This document shows, piece by piece, positions 24,778 to 33,494 of a DNA stretch of 48,276 nt. How positions within the stretch are numbered: position 1 is the stretch's first letter; every line of letters begins with the position of its first letter. This DNA comes from Actinomycetota bacterium (GTDB lineage: Bacteria; Actinomycetota; Acidimicrobiia; Acidimicrobiales; MedAcidi-G1): the NCBI GenBank assembly GCA_014381745.1, contig JACNLA010000036.1:14821-63096 (forward strand), read 5' to 3'. Below the pieces are notes generated by a model that was given only the letters and a program-made list of their open reading frames with translations, made no database searches and was not told where the DNA came from. Made by a program: the position numbers and the translations under genes.

Positions 24778-27700
24778 TCAGCTGGAGGCCATGGCTCGGG
24801 TTCGGCTCAGGACACGGCTGGCAGCAATGCGCTCACTAACCACCTTGGATGAGCCACCCGGTGCCATCGAGACGCCGTAGAGGCAGTCGGCTGCCTCCAT
24901 GGTGCGCTTCTGGTGGCTGACGATAAGCAACTGTGCGTCATCGCGGAAGCAGTCGACAAGGCCCAGGAAGCGGTGGAGGTTCACGTCGTCGAGAGCGGCC
25001 TCGACCTCGTCCATGACGTAGAACGGCGACGGCCGGCTACGGAACACGGCGAACAGGAACGCCAGCGCCGTGAGGGACCGCTCACCGCCAGACAACAGGG
25101 ACAGCTTCTTCACGTTCTTACCTGAGGGACGTGCCTCGATATCGAGGCCGGTCTCGAGCAGGTTGTCAGGGTTGATGAGCTTCAGGCGCCCCTGGCCTCC
25201 CGGGAAGAGCTGATCGAACAACTCGGTGAAGTGGGTGGAAACCTCGGCGAAGGCGGACCCGAACACGCTGACGATCTCCTCGTCGACTGACCGGATCACC
25301 TTGCGGAGCTCCTTGCGCGTGGAGCGGATGTCGTCAAGCTGCTCCTGGAGGAAGCTGCGGCGCTCCTCGAGCGCGTCGAACTCCTCGAGGGCCAGAGGGT
25401 TGATGGGACCCATCAACTTGAGCTCGCGTTCCAGCTCGACAACCCTCACCGAGGCACTCACACCGTCGGGCAGTTCCGGACAGGGCGAGTCCAAGATGGA
25501 GTCTGGCTCCCGGTCGAACTCGGACCTGACAGCCGCAGTCAGGTTCTCTAGACGGAGTCGCGTCTCGGCCCTCTCGATCTCGAGCCTCGATAGCTTCTCG
25601 CGGGCGCCTCGGAGTGCTGTCTCTGCGGAGGACCGGTCTCTCCTCAGCTCATCAAGGCGGGCGGCAATGCTGCGGACCCTCTCGGACTGGAGTCGGCGGC
25701 GCTCCCTCAGAGACTCGAGGCGGTCATCGACGGCGGCCATGCGCAGGTCGACAGCCGCAATGAGGCTGTTGGTGATCTCCTCGCGACGGTCCAGATCATC
25801 ACTTCTGCCGGCGGCTTCGAGCCTCTCGTCGGACAGGCGATCAAGGCGACCTGACAGGTCCGAGACCCTCGAACGGACCATTGCCATCCGACCGGAGACG
25901 TCGGCCGTACGTACCTCGTGTTCAGTTCTGCGGGCACCGACCTTCGCCGCACGTTCCTCCAGATCGCCGCGGAGGGTGGCCATACGGCGCCCGGCTTCGA
26001 GAGAGGCCTGTTCGGCCTGTTCAAGGTCGGGTAGCCGCGTCTCGAGGTCGGCTACACGGGCCGACTCGTCGGACAGACGCTGATCGAGCTCGCCGATGCG
26101 GCTTCGGAGGGCCTCGGTCTCGGCCCCCAGGTTCCGTTGCTCGGTCTGGATCCTGGCAAGGGCCTCAGCGGAGGTGGCAAACCTGTCGTCGTGGTCGTCT
26201 AGTTCACGTGACCTGCGTGCGATCTCGTCCTCGAGGGCGGCGGTTGTCTGCTCGGTGTTCCGGAAGGTGGCGGTCGCCTCCGAATGTGCCAACTCGGCAT
26301 CAACCAACCTGGCCTCGGCCTCGATCAGGGCCGCCCCTGTGGCTCCGCCGCCGCTGGTGCCGACCCTCCAGCCTGTCGAGCTGAAGCGATCGCCGTCGTT
26401 GGTGACCACCACGGCCTCGGGGTGTTCAAGCGCCGCATCTATGGCGGCCCGCGTACCACCGGCAACAAGCACGGCGTTCCCGAGGAGGCTGTCGAGCAGG
26501 TTCTCGACACCGGGCTCGGTGGCATGGACGTGGGCCCGTACCGGCTCACCGAAATCGGGTGTCGAAGCATGCGAGGAGCGTTCGTGGAGGGACAGAACCG
26601 CTGCCGTGAACTGCCCTGTCCTCAAAGCCTCGAGCGCCTCATGGGCCCGATCGACACCATCGACGATGACGGCATCGAGGGCCTCGCCGGCAGCCGCCCC
26701 GAAGGCGGCCTCAAAGCCCTCGTCCACCTCGACCAGGTCAAGCAGCGTTCCGAGCACACCCTCTACATCGGACAGGTGGGCTGCCCCGGCCCGGCAACGT
26801 GCCTCGTCGAGAGCCAGGCCCAGAGCCTCGACCCGCGCCCTGATGCTGCGAAGATCAGCCTCCGTGGCGACGACCTGTTCCCATGCGGCGTTGCGGTCCC
26901 TGGATGCGGCACCGGCACGCTGCTCGAGTTCGGCCATGGCATCGACCAACGGCTCCTCCGAGGTGGTTCCGGCCGACAGGTCTGAGCGCAGTCGATCTGA
27001 CTCGAGAGCAAGGACCGCCTCGGACTCGAGCGCTGAACTGAGCCGACTCTGGAACCTCTCGCGCTCGGCCCCAGCGTGGTCGACCGCCACACGTAGAACC
27101 CCCAGCTCGCCCCTCACCTCGGCGGCATGGCCACCAATGGCCGGGATTCCGTCTGCCCAGTCAATCTCGAAGCCAGCCCGATCAGCCGCCAACTCGGTTT
27201 CGGCCAGAGCAAGCTGCTCAGCCTCGGGTGCGAGGGCCTCGGACTCGTCATCGAGTTGGCTCATCTCGGCCTGGGCTCTGGCCAACTCGGCCTCGAGACC
27301 CACGACAACCTGCTGGGAGGCAAACAGCCCGCGGTCGCGCTCGATGCCCCTGAGGCGTTCCGAGAGAAGCGCACGCATGCCGCGCCCACGCTCCCGAAGT
27401 GCCTCGTATCGGGCCAGGCGGTCTCCCATGTCGTCTCCGCCGCGTGACGCCAACTCTGTCTCTGCTACGACCACCTCGGCGTCGAGGCGGCTCAGCGATG
27501 CCGCCTGACCGGTCTCCTCGGTTGCCAGGTCGGCCCTCCGGTTGGCCTCGTCGCCGGCCTGCCTGCGCAGGCGTGCCAGTTCCTGACCGGCCCGATGGAG
27601 ACGTAGGGCCGTCAACTCGCCCAGGAGGTCTCCATGGCGACGGGCGGCGTCGGCCTGCCGCTCGAGTGGGCGCAGTTGACGCCTGACCTCGCGCATCAGG

Positions 27701-28278
27701 TCGCCAAGACGGTCCACGTTGGCCTCGGTGGATCGCAGGCGCCGCTCGGCCTTCTCCTTGCGCTTGCGGTACTTGAGGATTCCCGCAGCGTCCTCGATGA
27801 TTGCCCGCCTGTCCTCGGGGCGGGCGTTCAGGACGGCGTCTATCTGACCCTGGGAGATGATCACGTGCTGCTGGCGTCCGACGCCCACGTCCGACAGGAG
27901 TTCCTGAATGTCGAGCAGGCGGCAGGGTGCACCGTTGATTGCGTAGTCGCTGTCGCCGCTGCGGAACAGGGTGCGGGTAATGGTCACCTCGGAGAACTCG
28001 ACCGGCAAGAGGCCCGAGCCGTTGTCTATTGTCAGCGAGACCTCGGCGCGGCCGAGGGCCGGCCTGGATGACGTTCCGGCGAAGATGACGTCGTCCATCT
28101 TCTGGGACCTGACGGCGCTCGGAGCCTGAGCACCGAGAACCCATGCGATGGCATCCACGACGTTGGACTTGCCGCTGCCGTTGGGTCCAACGACGACGGT
28201 TACGCCGGGCTCCATGTCGAGGGTCGCCGAGTCGGCGAAGGACTTGAACCCCTTGACGGTAAGACGCTTCAGAAACAC
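24778..28278 (-). CDS. smc: Chromosome segregation protein SMC
   Basis: Condensin ATPase that organises chromosome arms. Visible: Walker A VVGPNGSGKSNVVDAIAWVL near residues 30-48, long coiled coil, hinge about 505-650 (GVLGTLLDLVEVDEGFEAAF), second coiled coil, ABC signature SLLSGGERSLTALAFLFA and Walker B PFYVMDEVEAALDD. 1166 aa is full length. GTG start with TAGGGT 7 nt upstream and no separate SD. ScpA/ScpB partners are not in the window. In mycobacteria smc abuts ftsY; here three genes intervene. Confidence 0.97.
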   Translation of the reverse strand: MFLKRLTVKGFKSFADSATLDMEPGVTVVVGPNGSGKSNVVDAIAWVLGAQAPSAVRSQKMDDVIFAGTSSRPALGRAEVSLTIDNGSGLLPVEFSEVTITRTLFRSGDSDYAINGAPCRLLDIQELLSDVGVGRQQHVIISQGQIDAVLNARPEDRRAIIEDAAGILKYRKRKEKAERRLRSTEANVDRLGDLMREVRRQLRPLERQADAARRHGDLLGELTALRLHRAGQELARLRRQAGDEANRRADLATEETGQAASLSRLDAEVVVAETELASRGGDDMGDRLARYEALRERGRGMRALLSERLRGIERDRGLFASQQVVVGLEAELARAQAEMSQLDDESEALAPEAEQLALAETELAADRAGFEIDWADGIPAIGGHAAEVRGELGVLRVAVDHAGAERERFQSRLSSALESEAVLALESDRLRSDLSAGTTSEEPLVDAMAELEQRAGAASRDRNAAWEQVVATEADLRSIRARVEALGLALDEARCRAGAAHLSDVEGVLGTLLDLVEVDEGFEAAFGAAAGEALDAVIVDGVDRAHEALEALRTGQFTAAVLSLHERSSHASTPDFGEPVRAHVHATEPGVENLLDSLLGNAVLVAGGTRAAIDAALEHPEAVVVTNDGDRFSSTGWRVGTSGGGATGAALIEAEARLVDAELAHSEATATFRNTEQTTAALEDEIARRSRELDDHDDRFATSAEALARIQTEQRNLGAETEALRSRIGELDQRLSDESARVADLETRLPDLEQAEQASLEAGRRMATLRGDLEERAAKVGARRTEHEVRTADVSGRMAMVRSRVSDLSGRLDRLSDERLEAAGRSDDLDRREEITNSLIAAVDLRMAAVDDRLESLRERRRLQSERVRSIAARLDELRRDRSSAETALRGAREKLSRLEIERAETRLRLENLTAAVRSEFDREPDSILDSPCPELPDGVSASVRVVELERELKLMGPINPLALEEFDALEERRSFLQEQLDDIRSTRKELRKVIRSVDEEIVSVFGSAFAEVSTHFTELFDQLFPGGQGRLKLINPDNLLETGLDIEARPSGKNVKKLSLLSGGERSLTALAFLFAVFRSRPSPFYVMDEVEAALDDVNLHRFLGLVDCFRDDAQLLIVSHQKRTMEAADCLYGVSMAPGGSSKVVSERIAASRVLSRTRAMASS

Positions 28279-28285
28279 CTTCGAG

Positions 28286-28291
28286 ACCCTA
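28286..28291 (-). promoter_or_regulatory. -10 box (TAGGGT) for smc
   Basis: TAnnnT ending 7 nt before the smc GTG. The 131-nt interval back to the Fpg-like gene otherwise shows only a weak inverted repeat. Confidence 0.45.
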
Positions 28292-28409
28292 CAGCGCCTG
28301 AATCACACCGGTGTCATTCCCCATTTGAACACCCTAGGCGAGACAGGGCCCCGGACCAGCGCGCTTCAACTCGTCTCCCCCCTCCACCCGGTCCGGGCAG
28401 GGGACGCCT

Positions 28410-29252
28410 CTAGACCTGTGTGTCGCAGTAGTAGACCCAGCGGCCCTTCAGCTTGATGCGCTGGATAGGCGCCCTGCTCCTGGGGCTGAGCTCTCCGGCC
28501 CGCCCGTAGACAGCCAGATGGATCCCGAAATCTCCGTGTTCGCCGAATATGTCGACAAACGGACGGGCTTCGATGCTCGTGCCCCTGTACTTGATGGCGT
28601 CGTGGACGGTCTCGATGAGGGCCCTGTAGAACCGGCGGACCTCCTGGGTTGACAGGGAGTTGCTCATCCGGTCGTAGAGGAGGCCCGCGTGGAAGAGCAC
28701 CTCGTCGCTGTAGATGTCCCCCAGCCCGACGATCACAGAATCGTCTGTCAACAGGTTCTTCAACTCCATTTCACGGCCGAGGACCTGTCCGGCGAACACC
28801 GTCCACGAGATCGGCTCTCCCACCGGGTCGATTCCCAACTGGGCCAACTCTGGAACCTCGGCCATGAGGTCGTCTGCCGCTACGACGAAAACCTCGGAAC
28901 CGCCCTCTGGATCGATGAGGCAAAGGTGGCCCCCCTGGGTGAACGCAATCGTCAACTCGGTGCCCTTGGCTACAGCGGCACGAGCCGGAAGCCGCCGGAG
29001 AGAGGAACCCGGCCCCATCTTGATCACGAGCATGTCCTCGCCGTCGAGACCGATCAGCAGATGGAGGCCGATCCGACGAACGGAGTCCAACTTCCGGCCG
29101 GCCAGCCTGGCGGTGAACGACTTTCGGTTGCGATACCTCCCCAGCACCGCCATGGACTCGGCATCAGCCGACTTGATCTTGCGGCCTGAAATCTCGCGAT
29201 CCAGGTCACGTCGGATCGTCTCGATTTCGGGAAGTTCATACTCGACTGTCAC
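28410..29252 (-). CDS. Fpg/Nei-fold protein lacking catalytic residues (mutM position)
   Basis: 280 aa with the overall Fpg/MutM layout: YELPEIETIRRDL at the N terminus, VRRIGLHLLIGLDG, helix-two-turn-helix GLGDIYSDEVLFHAGL, and HLAVYGRAGE near the C terminus. Classical enzymes (PELPEVE start) use the N-terminal proline as nucleophile; here that position is Tyr5, after a four-residue extension. The catalytic lysine of RRGK is Leu63, the usual GNIYA asparagine is Asp179, and the C-terminal zinc finger keeps one cysteine (C276). It lies between rnc and smc, where actinobacteria carry mutM. GTG start overlaps the rnc stop (GTGA). Likely DNA- or RNA-binding rather than a base-excision enzyme of known type. 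Confidence 0.85.
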   Translation of the reverse strand: MTVEYELPEIETIRRDLDREISGRKIKSADAESMAVLGRYRNRKSFTARLAGRKLDSVRRIGLHLLIGLDGEDMLVIKMGPGSSLRRLPARAAVAKGTELTIAFTQGGHLCLIDPEGGSEVFVVAADDLMAEVPELAQLGIDPVGEPISWTVFAGQVLGREMELKNLLTDDSVIVGLGDIYSDEVLFHAGLLYDRMSNSLSTQEVRRFYRALIETVHDAIKYRGTSIEARPFVDIFGEHGDFGIHLAVYGRAGELSPRSRAPIQRIKLKGRWVYYCDTQV

Positions 29253-30040
29253 TGGCTCTCTCCGGTTGTGTCGTCTGCACTGGTGCCGTCCTCGGCGAGG
29301 AACGCGCATGCCATCTCCGCGGCGGCCTGCTCGGCCCGCTTCTTTGACGTTCCGACACCGGGCCCGAACGTCTTGCCGCCCACCTCCACGGTCGCAAGAA
29401 ACTGGCGGTCATGCTCCGGGCCGTCAAATGTGAGGCGGTACTCAGGCGCCTCACCTGAGCCCTGCGCCACCAACTCCTGTAGACGTGTCTTGAAATCGTG
29501 GTCGCCGGGGCTTAGGGACGCGACCCGTATCTGCTCAGCCATCAGGCCGTGGACCACATCGACAGCCCTGGCATGGCCGCCATCGAGGAACACGGCACCG
29601 ATCACCGCCTCCATTGCGTCGCAGAGGATTGAGGACTTGTCACGACCACCCGAGGCATCCTCACCGCGACCCAGTCGCAGAACGGTCCCCAACTTGATGG
29701 AACGTGCCGCATCGGCAAGTGCCTCCTCGCTGACGACAGCCGACCTGATCTTGGCGAGATCACCCTCGTCCTGGTCGGGCCGGGTGCGATAGACCTCGTC
29801 CGTAACTGCCAGGCCCAGCACCGAGTCCCCGAGAAACTCGAGTCGTTCGTTCGAATCACCTTCGTGCTCGGCGCACCAGGAGCGATGGGTGAGCGCCGTG
29901 GCCAAGAGATGAGGCTCGGAGAAGCGGTGTCCGAGCGACGTCTGGAAGGAGTCCAGTTCACCGGTTTCGGCGCCCTCATCGGGCTGCACACCGGTCGGAT
30001 GGTCGATGACCAGGATCTCAGCCGAGGCGGGAGACGACAT
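29249..30040 (-). CDS. rnc: Ribonuclease III
   Basis: Cleaves double-stranded RNA in rRNA maturation. Signature NERLEFLGDSVLGLAVTDEV, second acidic site CDAMEAVIGAVFLDGG, and a C-terminal dsRNA-binding domain (FKTRLQELVAQG, KTFGPGVGTSKKRAEQAAA). The start at ATG 30038-30040 gives 263 aa and overlaps acpP by 23 nt; I see no better one. Clustering with acpP and plsX is common. Confidence 0.94.
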   Translation of the reverse strand: MSSPASAEILVIDHPTGVQPDEGAETGELDSFQTSLGHRFSEPHLLATALTHRSWCAEHEGDSNERLEFLGDSVLGLAVTDEVYRTRPDQDEGDLAKIRSAVVSEEALADAARSIKLGTVLRLGRGEDASGGRDKSSILCDAMEAVIGAVFLDGGHARAVDVVHGLMAEQIRVASLSPGDHDFKTRLQELVAQGSGEAPEYRLTFDGPEHDRQFLATVEVGGKTFGPGVGTSKKRAEQAAAEMACAFLAEDGTSADDTTGESQ

Positions 30041-30275
30041 AGTCAACGGCGTCACGCACTGACCTGAGATCATCCAGGTCGTCGTCGTCGAATCGGAAGC
30101 CGATCGACCGCTCACTCAACTCCTCTTCGAGCGCCTCGACCAACTCGATCAACGCCAGAGAATCGGCGTTCAGGTCATCGGCGAAAGAGGCACCCTCGCT
30201 GATTGCGGTGGGTTCGATCTCGAGAATGTCGGCGAGTCGTTCCCGGATCATGCCGAGAACCTCGTCGCGCCCCAT
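30018..30275 (-). CDS. acpP: Acyl carrier protein
   Basis: Carries acyl chains on a 4'-phosphopantetheine arm in fatty-acid synthesis. The attachment motif is LNADSLALIELVEALEEE (S39). 85 aa from the ATG at 30273-30275, which has AAGG 8 nt upstream; a GTG at 30308 would add 11 residues. Between plsX and rnc. A possible -10 box (TAGAAT, 30352-30357) lies about 75 nt upstream. Confidence 0.93.
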   Translation of the reverse strand: MGRDEVLGMIRERLADILEIEPTAISEGASFADDLNADSLALIELVEALEEELSERSIGFRFDDDDLDDLRSVRDAVDYVVSRLG

Positions 30276-30351
30276 TGGGGTACCTTCTACATGGGTTTCT
30301 GCTGGCACCGGGGGCTCCTTGTCGCCATCTGCTGCGCTCGCGGCCGCCCGG

Positions 30352-30357
30352 ATTCTA
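30352..30357 (-). promoter_or_regulatory. Possible -10 box (TAGAAT) for acpP-rnc
   Basis: TAGAAT on the minus strand is close to TATAAT and lies in the 156-nt plsX-acpP interval. No convincing -35 at 17 nt. This leader would include the acpP SD, unlike the leaderless genes. Confidence 0.3.
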
Positions 30358-30431
30358 TCGGATGGGTATACCTGATGAGCATTGGCCGAAATGGTCTGAC
30401 ATAGATCTGAACGACCCGGTGGCCGCAGATC

Positions 30432-31412
30432 TCAGCCGGAATCACCCACGGCCTCGGTCAGGTGACCGACCACGCCTGCCTCGACCATCTCAGCCGCCGC
30501 CCCTATGGCGTTCTTCATCGCCGTTGCACCGGTAGAGCCATGGCTGATAATGCAGACGCCCCTCACACCCAACAGCATCGCTCCCCCGTAGGTGTCGGGG
30601 TTGAACTGCGCGTAGAGGGCATCGAACTCGGGACCCAGAACCCCGGCAGCCTCGATTGCCTCGGGACGCCCGGACATGCTCGTGAGAAGCGCTGTCATGA
30701 GGGTCTTCATGCTTCCCTCCAGGGCCTTGAGGGCCACGTTGCCGGTGAACCCGTCGGTGACGACCACATCTGCCGCATCAGTGAGAAGATCCCTGCCCTC
30801 GACGTTCCCGATGAACACGCCCTGTCTGAAATCGGCACCATCCAGGGCCTCGTAGGCCTCCTTCACAAGCGGGCTTCCCTTGCTGGGCTCCTCGCCGATC
30901 GACAGCAACGCAACCCGTGGCATCTCGATTCCGAGACGATCCCTGGCAAAGACCGCCCCCATCTGTCCGAACTGCACGAGCCAGTCGGGGCTGCACTCGG
31001 AGTTGGCGCCGGCATCCAGCAGAACCGTTGGGGTGGTACCCGGAGCTGGAAGCAGCGTGGCGATGGCAGGGCGGGATACTCCCCGGATACGACCCATCCG
31101 GAGCAGGGCACTGGCCATCGTGGCCCCGGTGTTGCCTGCGCTGACCATGGCCGAGGCGGATCCGTCCCGCACCGCCTCGGCGGCACGGACGAGAGAGGAG
31201 TCCTTCATACGGCGGACGCTGGAGCCCGGCTCGGCATCCATGGCGATTACCTCAGATGCTGGCAGCACGGGAAGATCGCCGATGTCGCCCATCTCGTCGG
31301 GGCGACCCACGAGCAGGACAGGAATGCCATCGTCGGCGGCAAGGCGGGCGCCGGCCACGATCTCAGCAGGGGCGTTGTCGCCACCCATGGCGTCAACTGC
31401 AATTGGAAGCAT
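30432..31412 (-). CDS. plsX: Phosphate acyltransferase PlsX
   Basis: Converts acyl-ACP to acyl-phosphate for phospholipid synthesis. IAVDAMGGDNAPAEIVAGA start, VSAGNTGATMASALLRMGRI, LDAGANSECSP, VVTDGFTGNVALKALEG, FNPDTYGGAMLLGVRGVCII. 326 aa, typical. Between rpmF and acpP, as usual. Confidence 0.97.
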   Translation of the reverse strand: MLPIAVDAMGGDNAPAEIVAGARLAADDGIPVLLVGRPDEMGDIGDLPVLPASEVIAMDAEPGSSVRRMKDSSLVRAAEAVRDGSASAMVSAGNTGATMASALLRMGRIRGVSRPAIATLLPAPGTTPTVLLDAGANSECSPDWLVQFGQMGAVFARDRLGIEMPRVALLSIGEEPSKGSPLVKEAYEALDGADFRQGVFIGNVEGRDLLTDAADVVVTDGFTGNVALKALEGSMKTLMTALLTSMSGRPEAIEAAGVLGPEFDALYAQFNPDTYGGAMLLGVRGVCIISHGSTGATAMKNAIGAAAEMVEAGVVGHLTEAVGDSG

Positions 31413-31474
31413 CAGAACCCGGTGATCAGCGGCCTGAAATGCCGTCGCGAACCGGGCGGGCAGAAACCCGACCG

Positions 31475-31654
31475 TCAGTCGACCTCAACCGCCTGGCGCC
31501 CGGCGTACCACCCGCAGTTGCCGCACACCCGGTGGGGCCTCTTGGTGGCACCACACCGGTCGCATGCACTGCGCGCTGCGGTCCCGAGGGTCCAGGCTGC
31601 GGCCTTACGGCTGCGACCCTTTGCCTTGGATGTCTTCTTCTTGGGAACGGCCAT
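31475..31654 (-). CDS. rpmF: 50S ribosomal protein L32
   Basis: 59 aa from ATG 31652-31654: MAVPKKKTSKAKGRSRKAA, then a four-cysteine zinc ribbon (CDRC, CGNC), so this is the zinc-binding form. SD GAGGA upstream. In the common yceD-rpmF-plsX order. Confidence 0.96.
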   Translation of the reverse strand: MAVPKKKTSKAKGRSRKAAAWTLGTAARSACDRCGATKRPHRVCGNCGWYAGRQAVEVD

Positions 31655-31693
31655 CGTCGGTTCCTCGGCGAAAATCGGCGGTCTGAACGAAAT

Positions 31694-31712
31694 GTCAGGA
31701 TGCTCTCCTGAC
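31694..31712 (-). terminator. Hairpin in the yceD-rpmF interval
   Basis: Perfect 7-bp stem gtcagga / tcctgac with a 5-nt loop, followed on the minus strand by ATTTCGTTC. It stands 71 nt after the yceD stop and 39 nt before rpmF: a partial terminator or an L32 leader element. Confidence 0.5.
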
Positions 31713-31783
31713 GACCCGGCAAGGCTAGCGGGCAGACTGCGCAACCCGCACCAATCACCCGTTCAACCGGAGTCTCCCAGGCG

Positions 31784-32332
31784 CTAAGTCGCTTCGTCAT
31801 CGCCGGAGTCGGGCCGAAGGGCATCCAGCACCGCCCACCGCGGATCCATTGGACGATCTGACTCGGAGTCGTCCGGAATCTCGAGCAGAGTGGGAAACCT
31901 CTCAGAGTCGGGGCCCAGACATTCATCGCGGCAGAGCGGAGACAGCGGCAACGTCAGGAGCACGGCATCGCGCACAAGTGGCTCAAGGTCCAGGTTCTCC
32001 TCACCAAGGAGGTAGACGTCTCCTGTGTCGGGCTGGTTGCCCTCTCCATCGGGTCGGTCGGGAACGTAGACCTCGCTGACATGCAGGTCCAGATGCCCCG
32101 AGACGGGTTCCAGACAGCGCCGACACTCAGCGGTCCAGTCGGCGGACACGCTGCCCGAGACAGCAATCTCGCTTCCCCGGACCTCAACGGAAAGCGAAAG
32201 GTCGACCTGGCCCTCAACGACCCGCACGGCACCGACAGCCAGATCAGCGAGGGTGGTTTCGAGCATGACCTCCCTGATGGACCCATGGCGTCGCCTAAGG
32301 GCATCCAGCGGGAACAGCAGGTTCTCGGTCAC
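31784..32332 (-). CDS. yceD: YceD/DUF177 family protein
   Basis: 182 aa; role linked to rRNA/ribosome metabolism by its constant pairing with rpmF but not settled. Family features: ECRRCLEPVSGHLDLHVSEV, DLEPLVRDAVLLTLPLSPLC and RDECLG, with Cys pairs. GTG start. Downstream of the SepIVA-like gene by 38 nt. Confidence 0.9.
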   Translation of the reverse strand: MTENLLFPLDALRRRHGSIREVMLETTLADLAVGAVRVVEGQVDLSLSVEVRGSEIAVSGSVSADWTAECRRCLEPVSGHLDLHVSEVYVPDRPDGEGNQPDTGDVYLLGEENLDLEPLVRDAVLLTLPLSPLCRDECLGPDSERFPTLLEIPDDSESDRPMDPRWAVLDALRPDSGDDEAT

Positions 32333-32370
32333 GGCAGAGATGTCAGCCGGCGAAGGTGGCGTGGCCGGCC

Positions 32371-33018
32371 TCAGCCGAACTCGTCGCCATCCTGGTCCTG
32401 GTCGAAGAAGACCGAGCTTGGCCTGGACCTGGCGGCCTCCTCTTCGGCAACCCGGGCCTCTTCCTCGCGGCTCTCGCGGTCGCGGTCCAGCACGGTCTCC
32501 TGGAGGCGACGGCGGCCGTTGGCGATGGCGTCTCGGGTGCTGGTCAGGAGCGTCTCGAAGCTGCCCAACTTCTGGTCGCAGTAGTCCTCGGTCTCACGCC
32601 GCATCCGACGTGCCTCTTCGCGGGCCGTCTCCAGCAACTGGCGTGCACGCTGCTCGGCGGTTCTCACCACCTCGGTCCGTTGAACCAGGCGCTCGGCCCT
32701 TGACCTCGCCAACTCCAAGATGTCGTCGCCCTCACCACGGACCTTTGCAAGGAACTCCTCTCGCTCCTTCAGCAGCCAGCGGGCCGCCCTCAACTCATCG
32801 GGCAGGCGCGCCACGGCCTCGTCGAGCATGTTCAACAGCTCGTCCTTGTTGATCATCGACGACGTCGAGAGGGGCATTGGGCGTGCCGACGCCACGACCT
32901 CGCGGGCCTGACGAAGGATGGCCTCGACCTGGGGCGGACGGTAGGGATCTGGAGCCACGGGTGCAGGAGCCTCAAAGGCCTCGGGTGCCGGTGGCACGGG
33001 TGGCTGCTGGTCGGTCAC
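32371..33018 (-). CDS. DivIVA-like coiled-coil protein, SepIVA type
   Basis: 215 aa: Pro/Ala-rich start (about 1-28), helix VEAILRQAREVVASAR, a conserved central segment MINKDELLNMLDEAVARLP, then a long coiled coil with many Glu/Arg (LELARSRAERLVQRTEVVRT onward) and a disordered acidic end. Mycobacterial SepIVA, a septation and elongation factor, sits in the same neighbourhood (yceD, rnc). GTG start overlaps the coaD stop by 4 nt. Assignment rests on context and shape. Confidence 0.75.
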   Translation of the reverse strand: MTDQQPPVPPAPEAFEAPAPVAPDPYRPPQVEAILRQAREVVASARPMPLSTSSMINKDELLNMLDEAVARLPDELRAARWLLKEREEFLAKVRGEGDDILELARSRAERLVQRTEVVRTAEQRARQLLETAREEARRMRRETEDYCDQKLGSFETLLTSTRDAIANGRRRLQETVLDRDRESREEEARVAEEEAARSRPSSVFFDQDQDGDEFG

Positions 33019-33494
33019 GACGCGTACCGGTCTGCCAGACGCAGCGACACTGCGTCGGGAACCATCGATGAGACATCGCCACCCAGCCTGGCTACCTCAC
33101 GGATCAACCTCGATGCCAGAAAGGAGCGGCGGGAAGCGGTGGGCAGGAAGAGGGTTTCAACCTCCGAGATGGCCGAGTTCATCTGGGCCATCTGGAGTTC
33201 GCTCTCAAAGTCGGACACAGCACGCAGGCCCTTGATGATGAAGTCGGCACCTACCTCGCTGGCAAGATCTACAACCAGCCCGTCAAACGACGTTGTCGTT
33301 ACGTTGCCCAGGTGCTCGAAGCACTCGTCGAGGAGGGCCATTCGCTCAGCCAGGTCAAACAGGCCATCGCCCTTGGCGGGATTGATGAGGGCAGCCACGA
33401 CGACCTCATCGAACAGGCGCGCTGACGTCTCGACCATCTCGACATGGCCATTGTGGACCGGGTCGAAGGATCCGGGATAGAGGACTCGGGTCAC
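33015..33494 (-). CDS. coaD: Phosphopantetheine adenylyltransferase
   Basis: Fourth step of coenzyme A synthesis. Nucleotidyltransferase motif LYPGSFDPVHNGHVEMVE, IIKGLRAVSDFESELQMAQM and C-terminal VARLGGDVSSMVPD. 159 aa. Overlaps rsmD and the SepIVA-like gene by 4 nt each (GTGA). Confidence 0.97.
   Translation of the reverse strand: MTRVLYPGSFDPVHNGHVEMVETSARLFDEVVVAALINPAKGDGLFDLAERMALLDECFEHLGNVTTTSFDGLVVDLASEVGADFIIKGLRAVSDFESELQMAQMNSAISEVETLFLPTASRRSFLASRLIREVARLGGDVSSMVPDAVSLRLADRYAS

Noticed and set aside
26096-27508. Plus-strand open frame of about 470 codons opposite smc
   Set aside because: Low-complexity Ser/Arg/Ala sequence typical of antisense frames in GC-rich coiled-coil genes.
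28350-28397. Inverted repeat cccggacc / ggtccggg between smc and the Fpg-like gene
   Set aside because: The 32-nt loop makes it a weak structure; listed neither as terminator nor operator.
29849-29860. gttcgaatc resembling a tRNA T-loop
   Set aside because: It lies within the conserved rnc coding sequence and no acceptor or anticodon stems can be drawn around it.
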